Positions 45,323-53,177 of a stretch of DNA of 64,000 nucleotides are shown piece after piece; position 1 is the stretch's first letter, and each line of letters opens with the position of its first letter. The stretch is taken from positions 18,839-82,838 of the forward strand of contig JAJDOH010000003.1 of NCBI GenBank assembly GCA_022340265.1, given 5' to 3'. The notes beneath the pieces are model-generated. The model was not told the DNA's origin. It saw only the letters and a list, made by a program, of their open reading frames with translations, and did not search any database. The stretch comes from Deltaproteobacteria bacterium (GTDB lineage: Bacteria; Desulfobacterota; DSM-4660; Desulfatiglandales; Desulfatiglandaceae). The translations under genes were made by a program, and so were the position numbers.

Positions 45323-45351
45323 AATTTACAAAACGGAACAATTTCTGTCAA
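45323..45351 (-). promoter_or_regulatory. Predicted promoter of the DUF3842-cooT operon
   Basis: On the minus strand TTGACA (complement of 45346-45351) is followed after 17 bp by TAAATT (4 of 6 match). The transcript would begin near 45316, leaving a ~160-base leader that contains both hairpins. Confidence 0.6.
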
Positions 45352-45512
45352 GATATTTTGTCTGATGAGACGCTACCCCAATTTACGATGGTTTGTCCCA
45401 TCAGCTTCGCCGACACACGCACGGAAACCGTAAACGCAAAAAATGCTCCGAAATCCTGGGCCACCGCCATGCTGGCAAAGCAAAGACCGGGAATGCTCGT
45501 CTCATCTGAAGA

Positions 45513-46595
45513 TCAATCCGAATCCGCTTGCGTTGCCAGTTGTGCCGCCAGTTGCACGATCTCTTCCCCCTGTTCCAGACCTTCAATGAACCGCCGGGGT
45601 ATGCTGCTGAAACCAGCCTGGGCACCCGAGAGGGCACCTGTCAGAATCGCCCTGGTCTGATTCTGGCCGCCTCCGTTTATGGCGTGGAGAACTGCGGATT
45701 CAAAGTCATCGGTAAATCGGGCCGCCAGATAATAGGCCGAAGGGAGGATGTGGTAAATGGCGCACGGCATCCCGTAGACCAGGGACACCTTCCAGGCAGG
45801 TTCAATGGAGATATCGGGGTCCTTGGCGGCCCTGGCAATGAAGGACGGGGTCAACAGAGCATCGGGTGAAGCAAACCTGCCGATTCGCGATGGTTCACGC
45901 GCCCCCTGTTTGGGTGGCTTCAGGTTGTCCAGGGTAACGGCATGAAAGGGGAGTTCTCCACTTTTGACCAGTTTCATCAGTGTATTCGAAATACGGGGAT
46001 CAAACGGGTGCCCTAGAACCAGTTGGCTCAAAACCGCGCCGTAGGCGACGGTCATGGAGAGAAGCATATCATCGGTTTGGGTGAGCAAGCTATTTTCTGC
46101 AACGGTTTGCGCCAGTCTTGCAGGCTTTTTGGCATAGCGGATTGCCAAGGCAAGGGTTCGTTCAATGGCTTCAGTGGTATCCGCATTGCCGCCGGTATTT
46201 TCCCAGGAAGCCTTCTCCGACATCCGCTTTTTCCACGCCTCACGGATGGATTGGCTGGTATAATTGCCGGGACCGCTGTATAGGGTACCATCCAGTTGGG
46301 TGAAAAGCTGTGCTTCAAAATAATGGCAGAACGCCCCGTGATCATATTCACCCTGCTCCACCAGGGATTCGGTCATCAATTTGAGAATATATCCTGCCTG
46401 GGACAACTGCCCGGCTTTACATCCCGCATGGTATCTTCCCGGCTTGGGATCCGTGTAACCGTCGATCCATTCTCCGTAATCCCGCCGCATTTCTTCAAGG
46501 TCATAATACCAGTGTGGCCCAAGGCCCAACGCATCTCCGATAAAGGCCCCCACCAGGGCGCCTTTGGCTCTATCCTGAAAGGTCATCTCGGACAT
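45513..46595 (-). CDS. ADP-ribosylglycohydrolase-fold protein with altered metal-site residues
   Basis: About 360 residues from ATG 46595 (GGGAG upstream). The family N-terminus GALVGAFIGDALGLGPHW is present and the C-terminal AINGGGQNQTRAILTGALSG aligns with the family's Gly-Gly-Asp-Thr-Asp-Thr metal motif. Here both Asp are replaced (Gln-Asn-Gln), and the Thr-Asp-Asp-Thr motif after the N-terminal helix reads Gly-Gln-Leu-Ser. The dinuclear Mg site therefore looks lost or rebuilt. It may bind ADP-ribose or act differently. No DraT partner is visible. Confidence 0.85.
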   Translation of the reverse strand: MSEMTFQDRAKGALVGAFIGDALGLGPHWYYDLEEMRRDYGEWIDGYTDPKPGRYHAGCKAGQLSQAGYILKLMTESLVEQGEYDHGAFCHYFEAQLFTQLDGTLYSGPGNYTSQSIREAWKKRMSEKASWENTGGNADTTEAIERTLALAIRYAKKPARLAQTVAENSLLTQTDDMLLSMTVAYGAVLSQLVLGHPFDPRISNTLMKLVKSGELPFHAVTLDNLKPPKQGAREPSRIGRFASPDALLTPSFIARAAKDPDISIEPAWKVSLVYGMPCAIYHILPSAYYLAARFTDDFESAVLHAINGGGQNQTRAILTGALSGAQAGFSSIPRRFIEGLEQGEEIVQLAAQLATQADSD

Positions 46596-46678
46596 GGAAT
46601 GCTCCCGTAATCGGGCTATACGGACCGATTTTGAAGATCGTTTGAACCGCAAGTTAACTGTGGCGGTTCTGATGGTTT

Positions 46679-46987
46679 TCAGTAATGATACCGTGCTTGC
46701 ACAAAATCGACGCTATCATGACCAACAACATAAACCAGACGATGTTCTTGGGTTATTCGGCGGGACCAGACACCGGAACCCAAAAACTTAAGCGGTTCAG
46801 GTTTACCAATCCCCCGAAAAGGGTCTCGCATAATCGCCTCGATCAATTGAAAAATGCGGAGGGCTGTCTTGCGATCAGTCCCTACCCAGTACCGTAGATC
46901 CTCCCGGAATTCAGGCTGAAATACGGATTCTCTCAGTTTTTTAGTACTGGGGTGCTTCTTTTCATTTTTACTCAATGCCGACCTCAT
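46679..46987 (-). CDS. yoeB: YoeB-type mRNA interferase toxin
   Basis: About 102 residues from ATG 46987, overlapping the antitoxin by 20 bp. The YoeB core is clear: FREDLRYWVGTDRKTALRIF, IMRDPFRGIGKPEPLKFLGS, the GVWSRRITQEHRLVYVV strand with the conserved Glu/Arg/His, and a C-terminal His-Tyr pair. YoeB cleaves mRNA at the ribosomal A site. The N-terminal ~15 residues are longer than in E. coli YoeB. Confidence 0.93.
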   Translation of the reverse strand: MRSALSKNEKKHPSTKKLRESVFQPEFREDLRYWVGTDRKTALRIFQLIEAIMRDPFRGIGKPEPLKFLGSGVWSRRITQEHRLVYVVGHDSVDFVQARYHY

Positions 46988-47246
46988 TTCGAAGGTCATC
47001 AATGGTCTGTGAGACACCTGATCCTTTACGGACTCTGTCAAGCGCGGTGAGGAGCCGTTTTGCATTTTTGGGTGATCTAAGAAGGTGTGCCATTTCGAGT
47101 ACAGCGGCCAACTCGTCGGCGGTTATCATGGCGACATCTTCCCGTCCACGTCGCTGGATAATTACAACTTCCCGGTTTTGAGTGACCTCATCCAACAAAG
47201 AAGCCAACCCTGCTCGAGCTTGAGTATATGTTGTTTGTATTGCCAT
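46968..47246 (-). CDS. yefM: YefM-type antitoxin (Phd/YefM family)
   Basis: This 92-residue protein opens with the Phd/YefM DNA-binding fold (TTYTQARAGLASLLDEVTQNREVVIIQRRGRE, then VAMITADELAAVLE) and has a disordered C-terminal segment that neutralises the toxin. It autorepresses with YoeB in known systems; matching TGTACA-like boxes lie just upstream. Confidence 0.92.
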   Translation of the reverse strand: MAIQTTYTQARAGLASLLDEVTQNREVVIIQRRGREDVAMITADELAAVLEMAHLLRSPKNAKRLLTALDRVRKGSGVSQTIDDLRNEVGIE

Positions 47247-47264
47247 CTCTGTCCCCTGTATTTA

Positions 47265-47304
47265 TGTACAGGCTTACGGTACAAGTTTTAAATAAGCGCG
47301 TCAA
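47265..47304 (-). promoter_or_regulatory. yefM-yoeB promoter/operator with two TGTACA-like boxes
   Basis: TGTACA (47265-47270) and GGTACA (47278-47283) are 13 bp centre to centre, close to the spaced TGTACA palindromes bound by YefM-YoeB in E. coli. TTGACG (complement of 47299-47304) is a candidate -35 box; the -10 box, 17 bp on, is weak and falls within the second TGTACA-like box. Confidence 0.6.
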
Positions 47305-47839
47305 TAATAATTGCCTACATATTAACGGTGATCATTTTCTATTGCCATTTTCCACCCCCAAACACTCAATGGCCTTTAAGACTTGCCTGAATTGGTAGGC
47401 CGTCGCTTTCTCTTTGGAGTTCTGGAGATTAACACTTTAATTTTTTACGATGGCAGTTGCCGTGGGGTTAAAGGGGTTGGTTCGAATTGCCATGGAAAAA
47501 AATACATGTAGTTCTTCTTCAAATACAGAGAAAAACGTGTGCTTTCTTGAACTCCTCATCTTTCCATTGAGCGGAGATATTCAGATTCCACTGAAGTGTT
47601 TCGATGTCAGGATCAAATCGTATCAGGTGTATCAGCAGTTTGTTCCCTATTTCACTGAAAAACAAACCGGCGATCATATCAACTTTAAAAAAGCCGCACC
47701 GGGAACAAACAACATCATAAAGATCACACCAAACAAGGAACCTTTAGATCCCGCATTTACTTTACCTCGCAATATCAACTTTTCCGCAACTTCAGATAAT
47801 CCGGTCCCAATCGGCTTCTTTCCGTTCCGATTGCCCGTT
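47305..47839. other. Gap of about 535 bp without a convincing gene
   Basis: A 140-codon frame on the plus strand (47450-47872) and a shorter one on the minus strand (47674-48003) are both open, but neither shows a recognisable domain, a good ribosome site or coding-like composition, and both run into the MBL gene. I see no RNA gene or repeat here. Confidence 0.5.
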
Positions 47840-48517
47840 TCAAAAAAGGGCGTTTTTAATCGCATCAACTGAAAAAGGCTTTCCATGGGCCGGATAGACG
47901 TGTTTGGTCCCTTTTGCAAGGAGGCGTTTCCAGCTTTTTCGAACTTCTTCCATGTTTTCCGCAAGAATGGGCAAACCGGGCGTGAAGCGCAAGGGGAATC
48001 CACTCATGGCCAAATCTCCCACAAAGGCATCGCCGGTGTTCAAGAGCACGCTGACCGACCCTTTGGAATGTCCCGGCGTGGATAGGATGCGCCCTGAAAT
48101 CCCATAATCGGCCAGGGAACGTTCTTCATCATCCAGCACCACATCCACCGTGCTTTTTGGAATATGAATGAGCGGCAGGAACAGCGCCATGATCCTCATA
48201 AATAGTTTGCCCCAGACGGTCACGCCTGGAGGCGTTAGCATCCGTGATTTCTCCAAACAGTCTTTTTCTTCCCCGTGCATGGCGATTTTAGCGCCGGTAA
48301 TCTCCTTGATTTCAGCCGCGGATCCGATGTGATCCCAATGTCCGTGGGTAAGCACAATCAGCCCAACCGCTTCTGGTTTCAGTGAAAGCTTTTCACAGGC
48401 CGACACAAAACGCCCGGCTTTCTTGGGCGCACCGCCATCTATCAAGATGGTTCCTTCACCGCGAACGATGTAGCTATTATCGGGTCCCAACGGAACCTTG
48501 TGAATACGTACTGTCAT
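47840..48517 (-). CDS. MBL-fold metallo-hydrolase
   Basis: This 225-residue protein has the metal motif THGHWDHIGSA (His-x-His-x-Asp-His), a downstream STPGHSKGSVSVLL His, a GDAFVGDLAM Asp and a terminal VYPAHGKPF His, the complete di-metal set. The group includes hydroxyacylglutathione hydrolase-like and lactonase-like enzymes. The substrate is unknown. It is cytosolic, and adjacent to the SGNH hydrolase on the same strand. Confidence 0.93.
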   Translation of the reverse strand: MTVRIHKVPLGPDNSYIVRGEGTILIDGGAPKKAGRFVSACEKLSLKPEAVGLIVLTHGHWDHIGSAAEIKEITGAKIAMHGEEKDCLEKSRMLTPPGVTVWGKLFMRIMALFLPLIHIPKSTVDVVLDDEERSLADYGISGRILSTPGHSKGSVSVLLNTGDAFVGDLAMSGFPLRFTPGLPILAENMEEVRKSWKRLLAKGTKHVYPAHGKPFSVDAIKNALF

Positions 48518-48551
48518 GTTTCACCTGTTTCCCAAACCCTCCACAGGGATC

Positions 48552-49190
48552 TCACGACAAGATGGCCGCTATCTTCGTCGCCATGCCCTTCCCCAAAACC
48601 ATATGCTGATCCTCATCCAGGTGAACACCATCCACCCCACTGGTGGTGGTCACCGAACCGGCATCGAAAAAATGGCAGCCGAGTTCGTGCGCCACAACCT
48701 CAATTGCAGACGACAAGCCGACCGCCTTCATTTCGGCTCCTTGGAACTTTGGGGCAATTTTCCCTTTGGCCTTCCGGATTTCAGGTGGCGAAACGAGCAG
48801 GATGGGTGGCACGGGCATCCCCGGCTCAATTGGTGCCCGACGAATGGATGCAACAATTGCCGCCAGCCCTTGGGATGACTGCCAGGAATTGAAATTGTGG
48901 ACGGATTGGAAATCATTGGTGCCCAAAAACACGACCACCAGAGAGAGGGGAGCGTTACTCTCGATCCTTTGTTCCAGACCTTCGAGGCCGTTTCGCCCCG
49001 GCTTGAAGGGATCGTTCCAGACGGTGCGACGGCCATTCAGACAGTCTTCGATGATCCGGACGGACATCCCTCCCTTCTGGAGCTCGATCTCAACAATTCC
49101 GGGCCATCTTTGGTCAAACCGAAACCGAGAGCGGGTGTCTGGGATTATCCCCCAACTGAGAGAATCGGCGTAAACCAGAATCTGATGCAT
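48552..49190 (-). CDS. SGNH/GDSL-type hydrolase (arylesterase-like)
   Basis: About 212 residues from ATG 49190 with AAAGGAGGAAC just upstream. Block I is VYADSLSWG (Ala-Asp-Ser-Leu-Ser in place of Gly-Asp-Ser-x-Ser), the block III-like stretch is VFLGTNDFQ, and block V is DGVHLDEDQH with the catalytic Asp and His. RWPGIVEIEL and NDPFKPGRNGLEGLEQ are common in the arylesterase/acyl-CoA thioesterase-like branch. There is no signal peptide. Confidence 0.9.
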   Translation of the reverse strand: MHQILVYADSLSWGIIPDTRSRFRFDQRWPGIVEIELQKGGMSVRIIEDCLNGRRTVWNDPFKPGRNGLEGLEQRIESNAPLSLVVVFLGTNDFQSVHNFNSWQSSQGLAAIVASIRRAPIEPGMPVPPILLVSPPEIRKAKGKIAPKFQGAEMKAVGLSSAIEVVAHELGCHFFDAGSVTTTSGVDGVHLDEDQHMVLGKGMATKIAAILS

Positions 49191-49241
49191 TTTTGTTCCT
49201 CCTTTGCTGCACAACCAAGAGCCAAAGCCAGCCCACCTCCG

Positions 49242-49445
49242 TCACTTCTTTGGCAACCCGTTTTTGCCTTTCTTGAGCGCGACGTATGTGACAATAGGCT
49301 TGCCTTGCCCCTTTTCTTTTTCTTTTGTCAGGACATCGTCAAGCACTTGCTCTACGAATCTCCCAACGGCTTTGCCTGCCCTTCGGTGCCCGTTACAGCA
49401 AAGACACCAGAAGGACCCTGCCAGTATATTACCAAAAATTACCAA
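49242..49445 (-). CDS. Possible small basic protein
   Basis: A 67-codon ORF with a Cys-x-Cys-Cys start region, then an amphipathic helix (AGKAVGRFVEQVLDDVLTKE) and a Lys-rich tail (TYVALKKGKNGLPKK). The helical second half looks protein-like, but there is no clear ribosome site and no family is recognised. It may be a fragment. Confidence 0.3.
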   Translation of the reverse strand: MVIFGNILAGSFWCLCCNGHRRAGKAVGRFVEQVLDDVLTKEKEKGQGKPIVTYVALKKGKNGLPKK

Positions 49446-49548
49446 AAATAAAACGAGTCACATCGGACAAGGAAGCATTAATATCGGCGTGTGGTATTTT
49501 TCTTATGTGTGATTTCATCTGTACATGAAAACCCGGAAGGCTAAAACC

Positions 49549-49686
49549 GGAAACATTTTAAGGGGATGTTTCACTATGACGCCCTCGGCTGAAAGGTCGC
49601 TGATTTAACTCAATAGAACAGTGATTTCTTTTGAAACGGCCATTAGAACATTTTCAGATACGCCTCTATGTGCACACAGAGCTGTT
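49549..49686 (-). repeat. Degenerate repeat unit carrying an hgdB 3' remnant, copy 1
   Basis: This segment matches 52822-52938 and 53060-53107 in pieces. Shared words include AGGGGATGTT, CCTCGGCTGAA and TAGAACA/CAGAACA with GTTTCTT-like sequence after. At 49643-49686 the minus strand reads Gln-Leu-Cys-Val-His-Ile-Glu-Ala-Tyr-Leu-Lys-Met-Phe-stop, nearly the same 13 residues as the remnant at 53066-53173. The codon before Gln is a stop, so no protein is made. Confidence 0.7.
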
Positions 49687-49711
49687 ATGTCACAAACCCA
49701 GACCAGACCTT

Positions 49712-50722
49712 CTATTTCATGAGGCTCCTCGCGGCCGCGGTAATCCGTTCAATGTTGGGCAGCACCGCGAGCTCGCGTATGGGGTCGAAAGGAATCGTCC
49801 TATCGACGGCGACACGCGCGTAGCACGCCGTCAGTCCCGCCTCGAGCAGGGTCGCTGCCAGTTCACCGGTCAATCCGTAGTCGCGGTAGTCCTCATCCAC
49901 CACCAGCAGCCGCCCCGTGCGGCCCACATCACTCACCACGGCATTGCGGTCAAGGGGAGCGATGCTGCGCAGGTCGAGAACGCTCGCGGAAATGCCCTCC
50001 CGTGACAGCAGTTCCGCGGCTTCCGCGGCCCGATGGATTCCGACGCCGGCTCCTGCGATCGTCAGGTCCGAGCCCGTGCGGCGCACGGCGGCCTCCCCGA
50101 ACGCAATGGGCTCCCAGCGGTCGGGAACCTCACCCTGCCGGCCCTCGGCCGGAATGTCATAGGAGACCGTCGATCGTCCGCCCGAACCGAGGTAATCGAG
50201 CCAGTCCTCGGACAGCAGTTGGTGCTCAAGAAAAACGACCGGGCCATCATCGGCGATGGCCGCGGTCAACAGCCCGCCCGCATCGGCCGGCGTCGACGGG
50301 GCAACCACCTTGATCCCCGGGATATGTGCCAGCCACCCCCACAAGGCCTGCTCGTGCTGTCCGCCGTCGCCGTAGCCACCGCCGCATCCGGCGCGGACGA
50401 CCATCGGCACCTGCCACCGGCCACCGGAAAAGGCCTCGATCTTTGCAGCGTGGTTGATGAGCGCATCCGCGGCGACGGCGACAAAGTCGATCATGATCAG
50501 CTCGGCAACCGGTCGCAAGCCGGCCATTGCCGCACCGACCGCAGTGCCGAGAAAGGCTGACTCGCTGATGGGTGTTTGGCGTACGCGACGCGCTCCGAAA
50601 CGCGCTAAGAGATTCATACGGAGCGCGTGGACATCTTCCCCGAAGATCACCACGCGTTCGTCGGACGCCATGGCCTGGGCCAAGGCATCCTCGATAGCCT
50701 GTGCGTATGTCATTTCCTTCAT
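49712..50722 (-). CDS. Thiamine-diphosphate dehydrogenase E1 beta subunit (pyruvate/acetoin dehydrogenase type)
   Basis: This 336-residue protein has the E1 beta signatures VVIFGEDV, TPISESAFLGTAVGAAMAGLRPVAELI, GGYGDGGQHEQALWGWLAHIPG and LDLRSIAPLD. It pairs with the alpha subunit, whose stop overlaps its start by 4 bp. No E2 or E3 gene is near, so the complex partner must be elsewhere. The very GC-rich composition differs from both flanks, suggesting acquisition. Acetoin dehydrogenase is the closest feel by length, but the substrate is not fixed. Confidence 0.92.
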   Translation of the reverse strand: MKEMTYAQAIEDALAQAMASDERVVIFGEDVHALRMNLLARFGARRVRQTPISESAFLGTAVGAAMAGLRPVAELIMIDFVAVAADALINHAAKIEAFSGGRWQVPMVVRAGCGGGYGDGGQHEQALWGWLAHIPGIKVVAPSTPADAGGLLTAAIADDGPVVFLEHQLLSEDWLDYLGSGGRSTVSYDIPAEGRQGEVPDRWEPIAFGEAAVRRTGSDLTIAGAGVGIHRAAEAAELLSREGISASVLDLRSIAPLDRNAVVSDVGRTGRLLVVDEDYRDYGLTGELAATLLEAGLTACYARVAVDRTIPFDPIRELAVLPNIERITAAARSLMK

Positions 50723-51765
50723 CGGGGGGTCTCCTTTTCGGTCGCCGTTTTCGACGCCACCGCTTTATCGACGGCACCGCTTACAATCAATTCGACCGCA
50801 TGCTCCAATTTGACCAACGCTTCCGAGGTGATTGCAAGGCGTTTGCGCAGTCTCCGTACAGGGTCGCGGACAGGCCCCAACTGCGTGCGCGCGGCGCGCC
50901 CAAGCATAGACGTAATCTTGCCAAGACTCGCAACGCGTTGGGCCATGGGCGCGCCCTGGGCGTTCCTGGTCGCCGAAACCAGCGAGCCGAACCGTGGTTT
51001 GACTTCGGCCAGTGGTCTGCGCGCTATTCGTATGAGGGGATCGCCAAGAAAGTGTCCTTCCGGTCGGATACAAGTGGCTCGCAGAAAGGCAGGCCCCCGC
51101 CCCCCGCGGGCGCGTTCGATCATTTCACCTGCCACGCGCCAGACCATCTCTACATCCGAACCGTCGACTGCTTTTCCCAACACTCCGAGGCCCCGCGCCC
51201 TCAATTCGAGGTCACCACCCGTAACTGATGCCGAGGCAGTGGTGATCGCCATGCCATTGTCCCGGCAGACGAACAGGACCGGCAGCTTCCAGGCGGCCGC
51301 CAGGTTCATCGCCTCCATCAGCATGCCCTGGTTCATGGCGGCCTCGCCAAAAAACGCCACCGCAACCGTACCCGGGCGCAAGTGCTGCGCGGCGAGGGCG
51401 AATCCACAGGCGGTGGGGCCGGCGGCACCTACTATGCCGGAAGAGGCCGCAAGGTGCTCCTTCGAGTACAGGTGCATGTGACCACCATTGCCACCGCACA
51501 AACCGTCGGCGGCCCCTATGCACTCTTTGACAATGGCGGCCAGGTCCACGCCGCGCAGGACCATGCCGGCAGTGCCGCGATGGTCGAGGGCAACGGCATC
51601 ACCATCTCCTAAATGGTCGAGCACGCCGGCGTTGATGCCTTCCTCACCGATTCCGAGATGCATCTCGCCGGAGACACGTCCTTCGTACCAGAGGCCGGCG
51701 ATCGCTTCCTCGACCCGCCGGCAGGTCAGCATCTTGCGATACAGTGCAACGCTATCCAGTTCCAT
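50719..51765 (-). CDS. Thiamine-diphosphate dehydrogenase E1 alpha subunit
   Basis: This 348-residue protein has the E1 alpha hallmarks: YRKMLTCRRVEEAI at the N-terminus, GGNGGHMHLYSKEH, the thiamine-diphosphate/Mg motif from GEAAMNQGMLMEAMN to CRDNGMAITT, and GSDVEMVW. About 50 residues at the C-terminus extend beyond the usual core and are rich in Ala/Arg. It is first in the two-gene operon with E1 beta. A composition shift relative to neighbours is evident. Confidence 0.92.
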   Translation of the reverse strand: MELDSVALYRKMLTCRRVEEAIAGLWYEGRVSGEMHLGIGEEGINAGVLDHLGDGDAVALDHRGTAGMVLRGVDLAAIVKECIGAADGLCGGNGGHMHLYSKEHLAASSGIVGAAGPTACGFALAAQHLRPGTVAVAFFGEAAMNQGMLMEAMNLAAAWKLPVLFVCRDNGMAITTASASVTGGDLELRARGLGVLGKAVDGSDVEMVWRVAGEMIERARGGRGPAFLRATCIRPEGHFLGDPLIRIARRPLAEVKPRFGSLVSATRNAQGAPMAQRVASLGKITSMLGRAARTQLGPVRDPVRRLRKRLAITSEALVKLEHAVELIVSGAVDKAVASKTATEKETPR

Positions 51766-51967
51766 GTTCCCTTACCACCCATTTCTTGTGCACTCTCAGA
51801 CGCCACCTGAAACCTTAACGGGGATAGCCAGGGCATGTGCCTATTGCCGCCCAACGTTCACCATCACTGAGGAGAGCGGGGAGTGATGAATCCGCCAAAA
51901 GCACGCTAACATCGAAAAGTGCTTGGGCTACGGTAACACACCCCTGCAAATCTAGTGTATGGTGTGG

Positions 51968-52522
51968 TTAGCGACCGTACCTTGCCGTAAAGATTGCTTT
52001 TTCAAGGGAGTTTGAATTAATCATAAAGCCGATTAATGCAGCGGTTGAATCATACGGAACGTCTATTCTTTCGATCTTGAGCGCATAAACCGTAAAAATA
52101 TACCGGTGTGGCTTATCTCCTTTTGGGGGGCATGCACCACCAAAAGCGTGGGTCCCATAATCTGTGCGACCTTGCACGGCACCCGGAGGCAACAGCTTCC
52201 CGGTTGAATCCCCAGCGCCCACGGATAGTTCGGTAACATTCGCGGGGATATTGTAGACGACCCAATGCCACCAACCAGACCCCGTAGGCGCATCAGGGTC
52301 ATATACAGTAATCGCATAGCTTTTTGTTCCCGTTGGACCTGCCGTCCATTTAAGCGCTGGCGATTGATTCTTCCCCGAGCACCCAAACCCGTTAAATACC
52401 TGATCGTCTGTAAGAAAAGCACCAGGTTTAATAGTTGGACTTGTAAGTGTAAAGTTGCCTGCGTAGACCACAGTGGAGAGCAAGCAAACAGAAATAATTA
52501 ACGAAATTCTCATCTTAAACAT
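51968..52522 (-). CDS. Secreted YbhB/YbcL-type PEBP (Raf kinase inhibitor-like) protein
   Basis: About 184 residues from ATG 52522 (AAAGGCGG upstream). A signal peptide ends Val-Tyr-Ala. The PEBP signatures are visible: NQSPALKWTAGPTGTKSYAI, VYDPDAPTGSGWWHWVVYNIP, and GRTDYGTHAFGGACPPKGDKPHRYIFTVYAL, which form the anion-binding pocket. Physiological ligand in bacteria is unknown. Its AT-richer codons contrast with the E1 genes beside it. Confidence 0.92.
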   Translation of the reverse strand: MFKMRISLIISVCLLSTVVYAGNFTLTSPTIKPGAFLTDDQVFNGFGCSGKNQSPALKWTAGPTGTKSYAITVYDPDAPTGSGWWHWVVYNIPANVTELSVGAGDSTGKLLPPGAVQGRTDYGTHAFGGACPPKGDKPHRYIFTVYALKIERIDVPYDSTAALIGFMINSNSLEKAIFTARYGR

Positions 52523-52821
52523 AAGTAACCGCCTTTCTCTTGAGATGGAAATAGGGCACACACATCACGTCTGACCAGCGGGCATGTTTTAGCCCGTCTG
52601 TGTCCAGGCACAGATTAGCCAATGAATCATTTCAGGTAGTATAAACCTTATATATTCCTATAAAACAGCTATGGGATGAATAGTGATACTATCGATAAAA
52701 AATGGAAAATCTATTTTGAATTTTTCCTTCTATTGCAGAAATATACCAATCGCATGGAGAACTCAAAATTCTATCACTACAATACGGGCTTTTAAACATG
52801 ACATTCTCCGGAGTAAAAGGA

Positions 52822-52938
52822 ACCGGAAAGGCTGATCGGGCAACATTTGAGGGGATGTTCCATTATGACGACCTCGGCTGAAGGGTTGTGGGTTCTGGTC
52901 AACAGAACAATGGTTTCTTAAATCATATTTCAGATAGG
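52822..52938 (-). repeat. Degenerate repeat unit, copy 2
   Basis: It shares AACCGGAAA, AGGGGATGTT, CCTCGGCTGAA and the TTTCAGATA word with 49549-49686. The last word corresponds to the Tyr-Leu-Lys codons of the hgdB C-terminus, so this may be a third decayed copy of that gene end. No coding function remains. Confidence 0.6.
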
Positions 52939-53065
52939 ATATATGTCAAGAAAAATTGTTGATAGAATTGGAAATTCGAGAATACTGAATTCCGGGTCGG
53001 GCATGGAATGACAGTGTCGGGCATATGGTTTTTTCACGGTGGAGTGGTTTCCGGTAGTAGGACCG

Positions 53066-53173
53066 TTATAGCATTTTGAGGTACGCTTCGATGCGCACGC
53101 GAAGCTGTTCCGCATCGCTTTGCGTATAATCGGTTTCGAGATGAAGCGTGGGAAACCCGAACTTTTCTTCCAT
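53066..53173 (-). pseudogene. 3' remnant of a second hgdB-like gene
   Basis: The minus-strand frame reads about 35 residues ending in stop at 53066: Met-Glu-Glu-Lys, FGFPTLHLETDY, TQSDAEQLRVRIEAYLKML. This aligns end to end with the last residues of the intact HgdB at 53947 (GIPTLRIETDY then QLKTRVEAFLEVL). It starts 5 bp after the hgdC stop, where a second dehydratase subunit gene would be expected. The N-terminal ~390 residues are missing, so this is a deletion remnant. Confidence 0.8.
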
Positions 53174-53177
53174 TTCA

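Noticed and set aside
45364..45512. Possible coding remnant between the ADP-ribosylglycohydrolase-like gene and the cooT promoter
   Set aside because: A short open frame exists but has no recognisable family or ribosome site, and composition alone is not enough.
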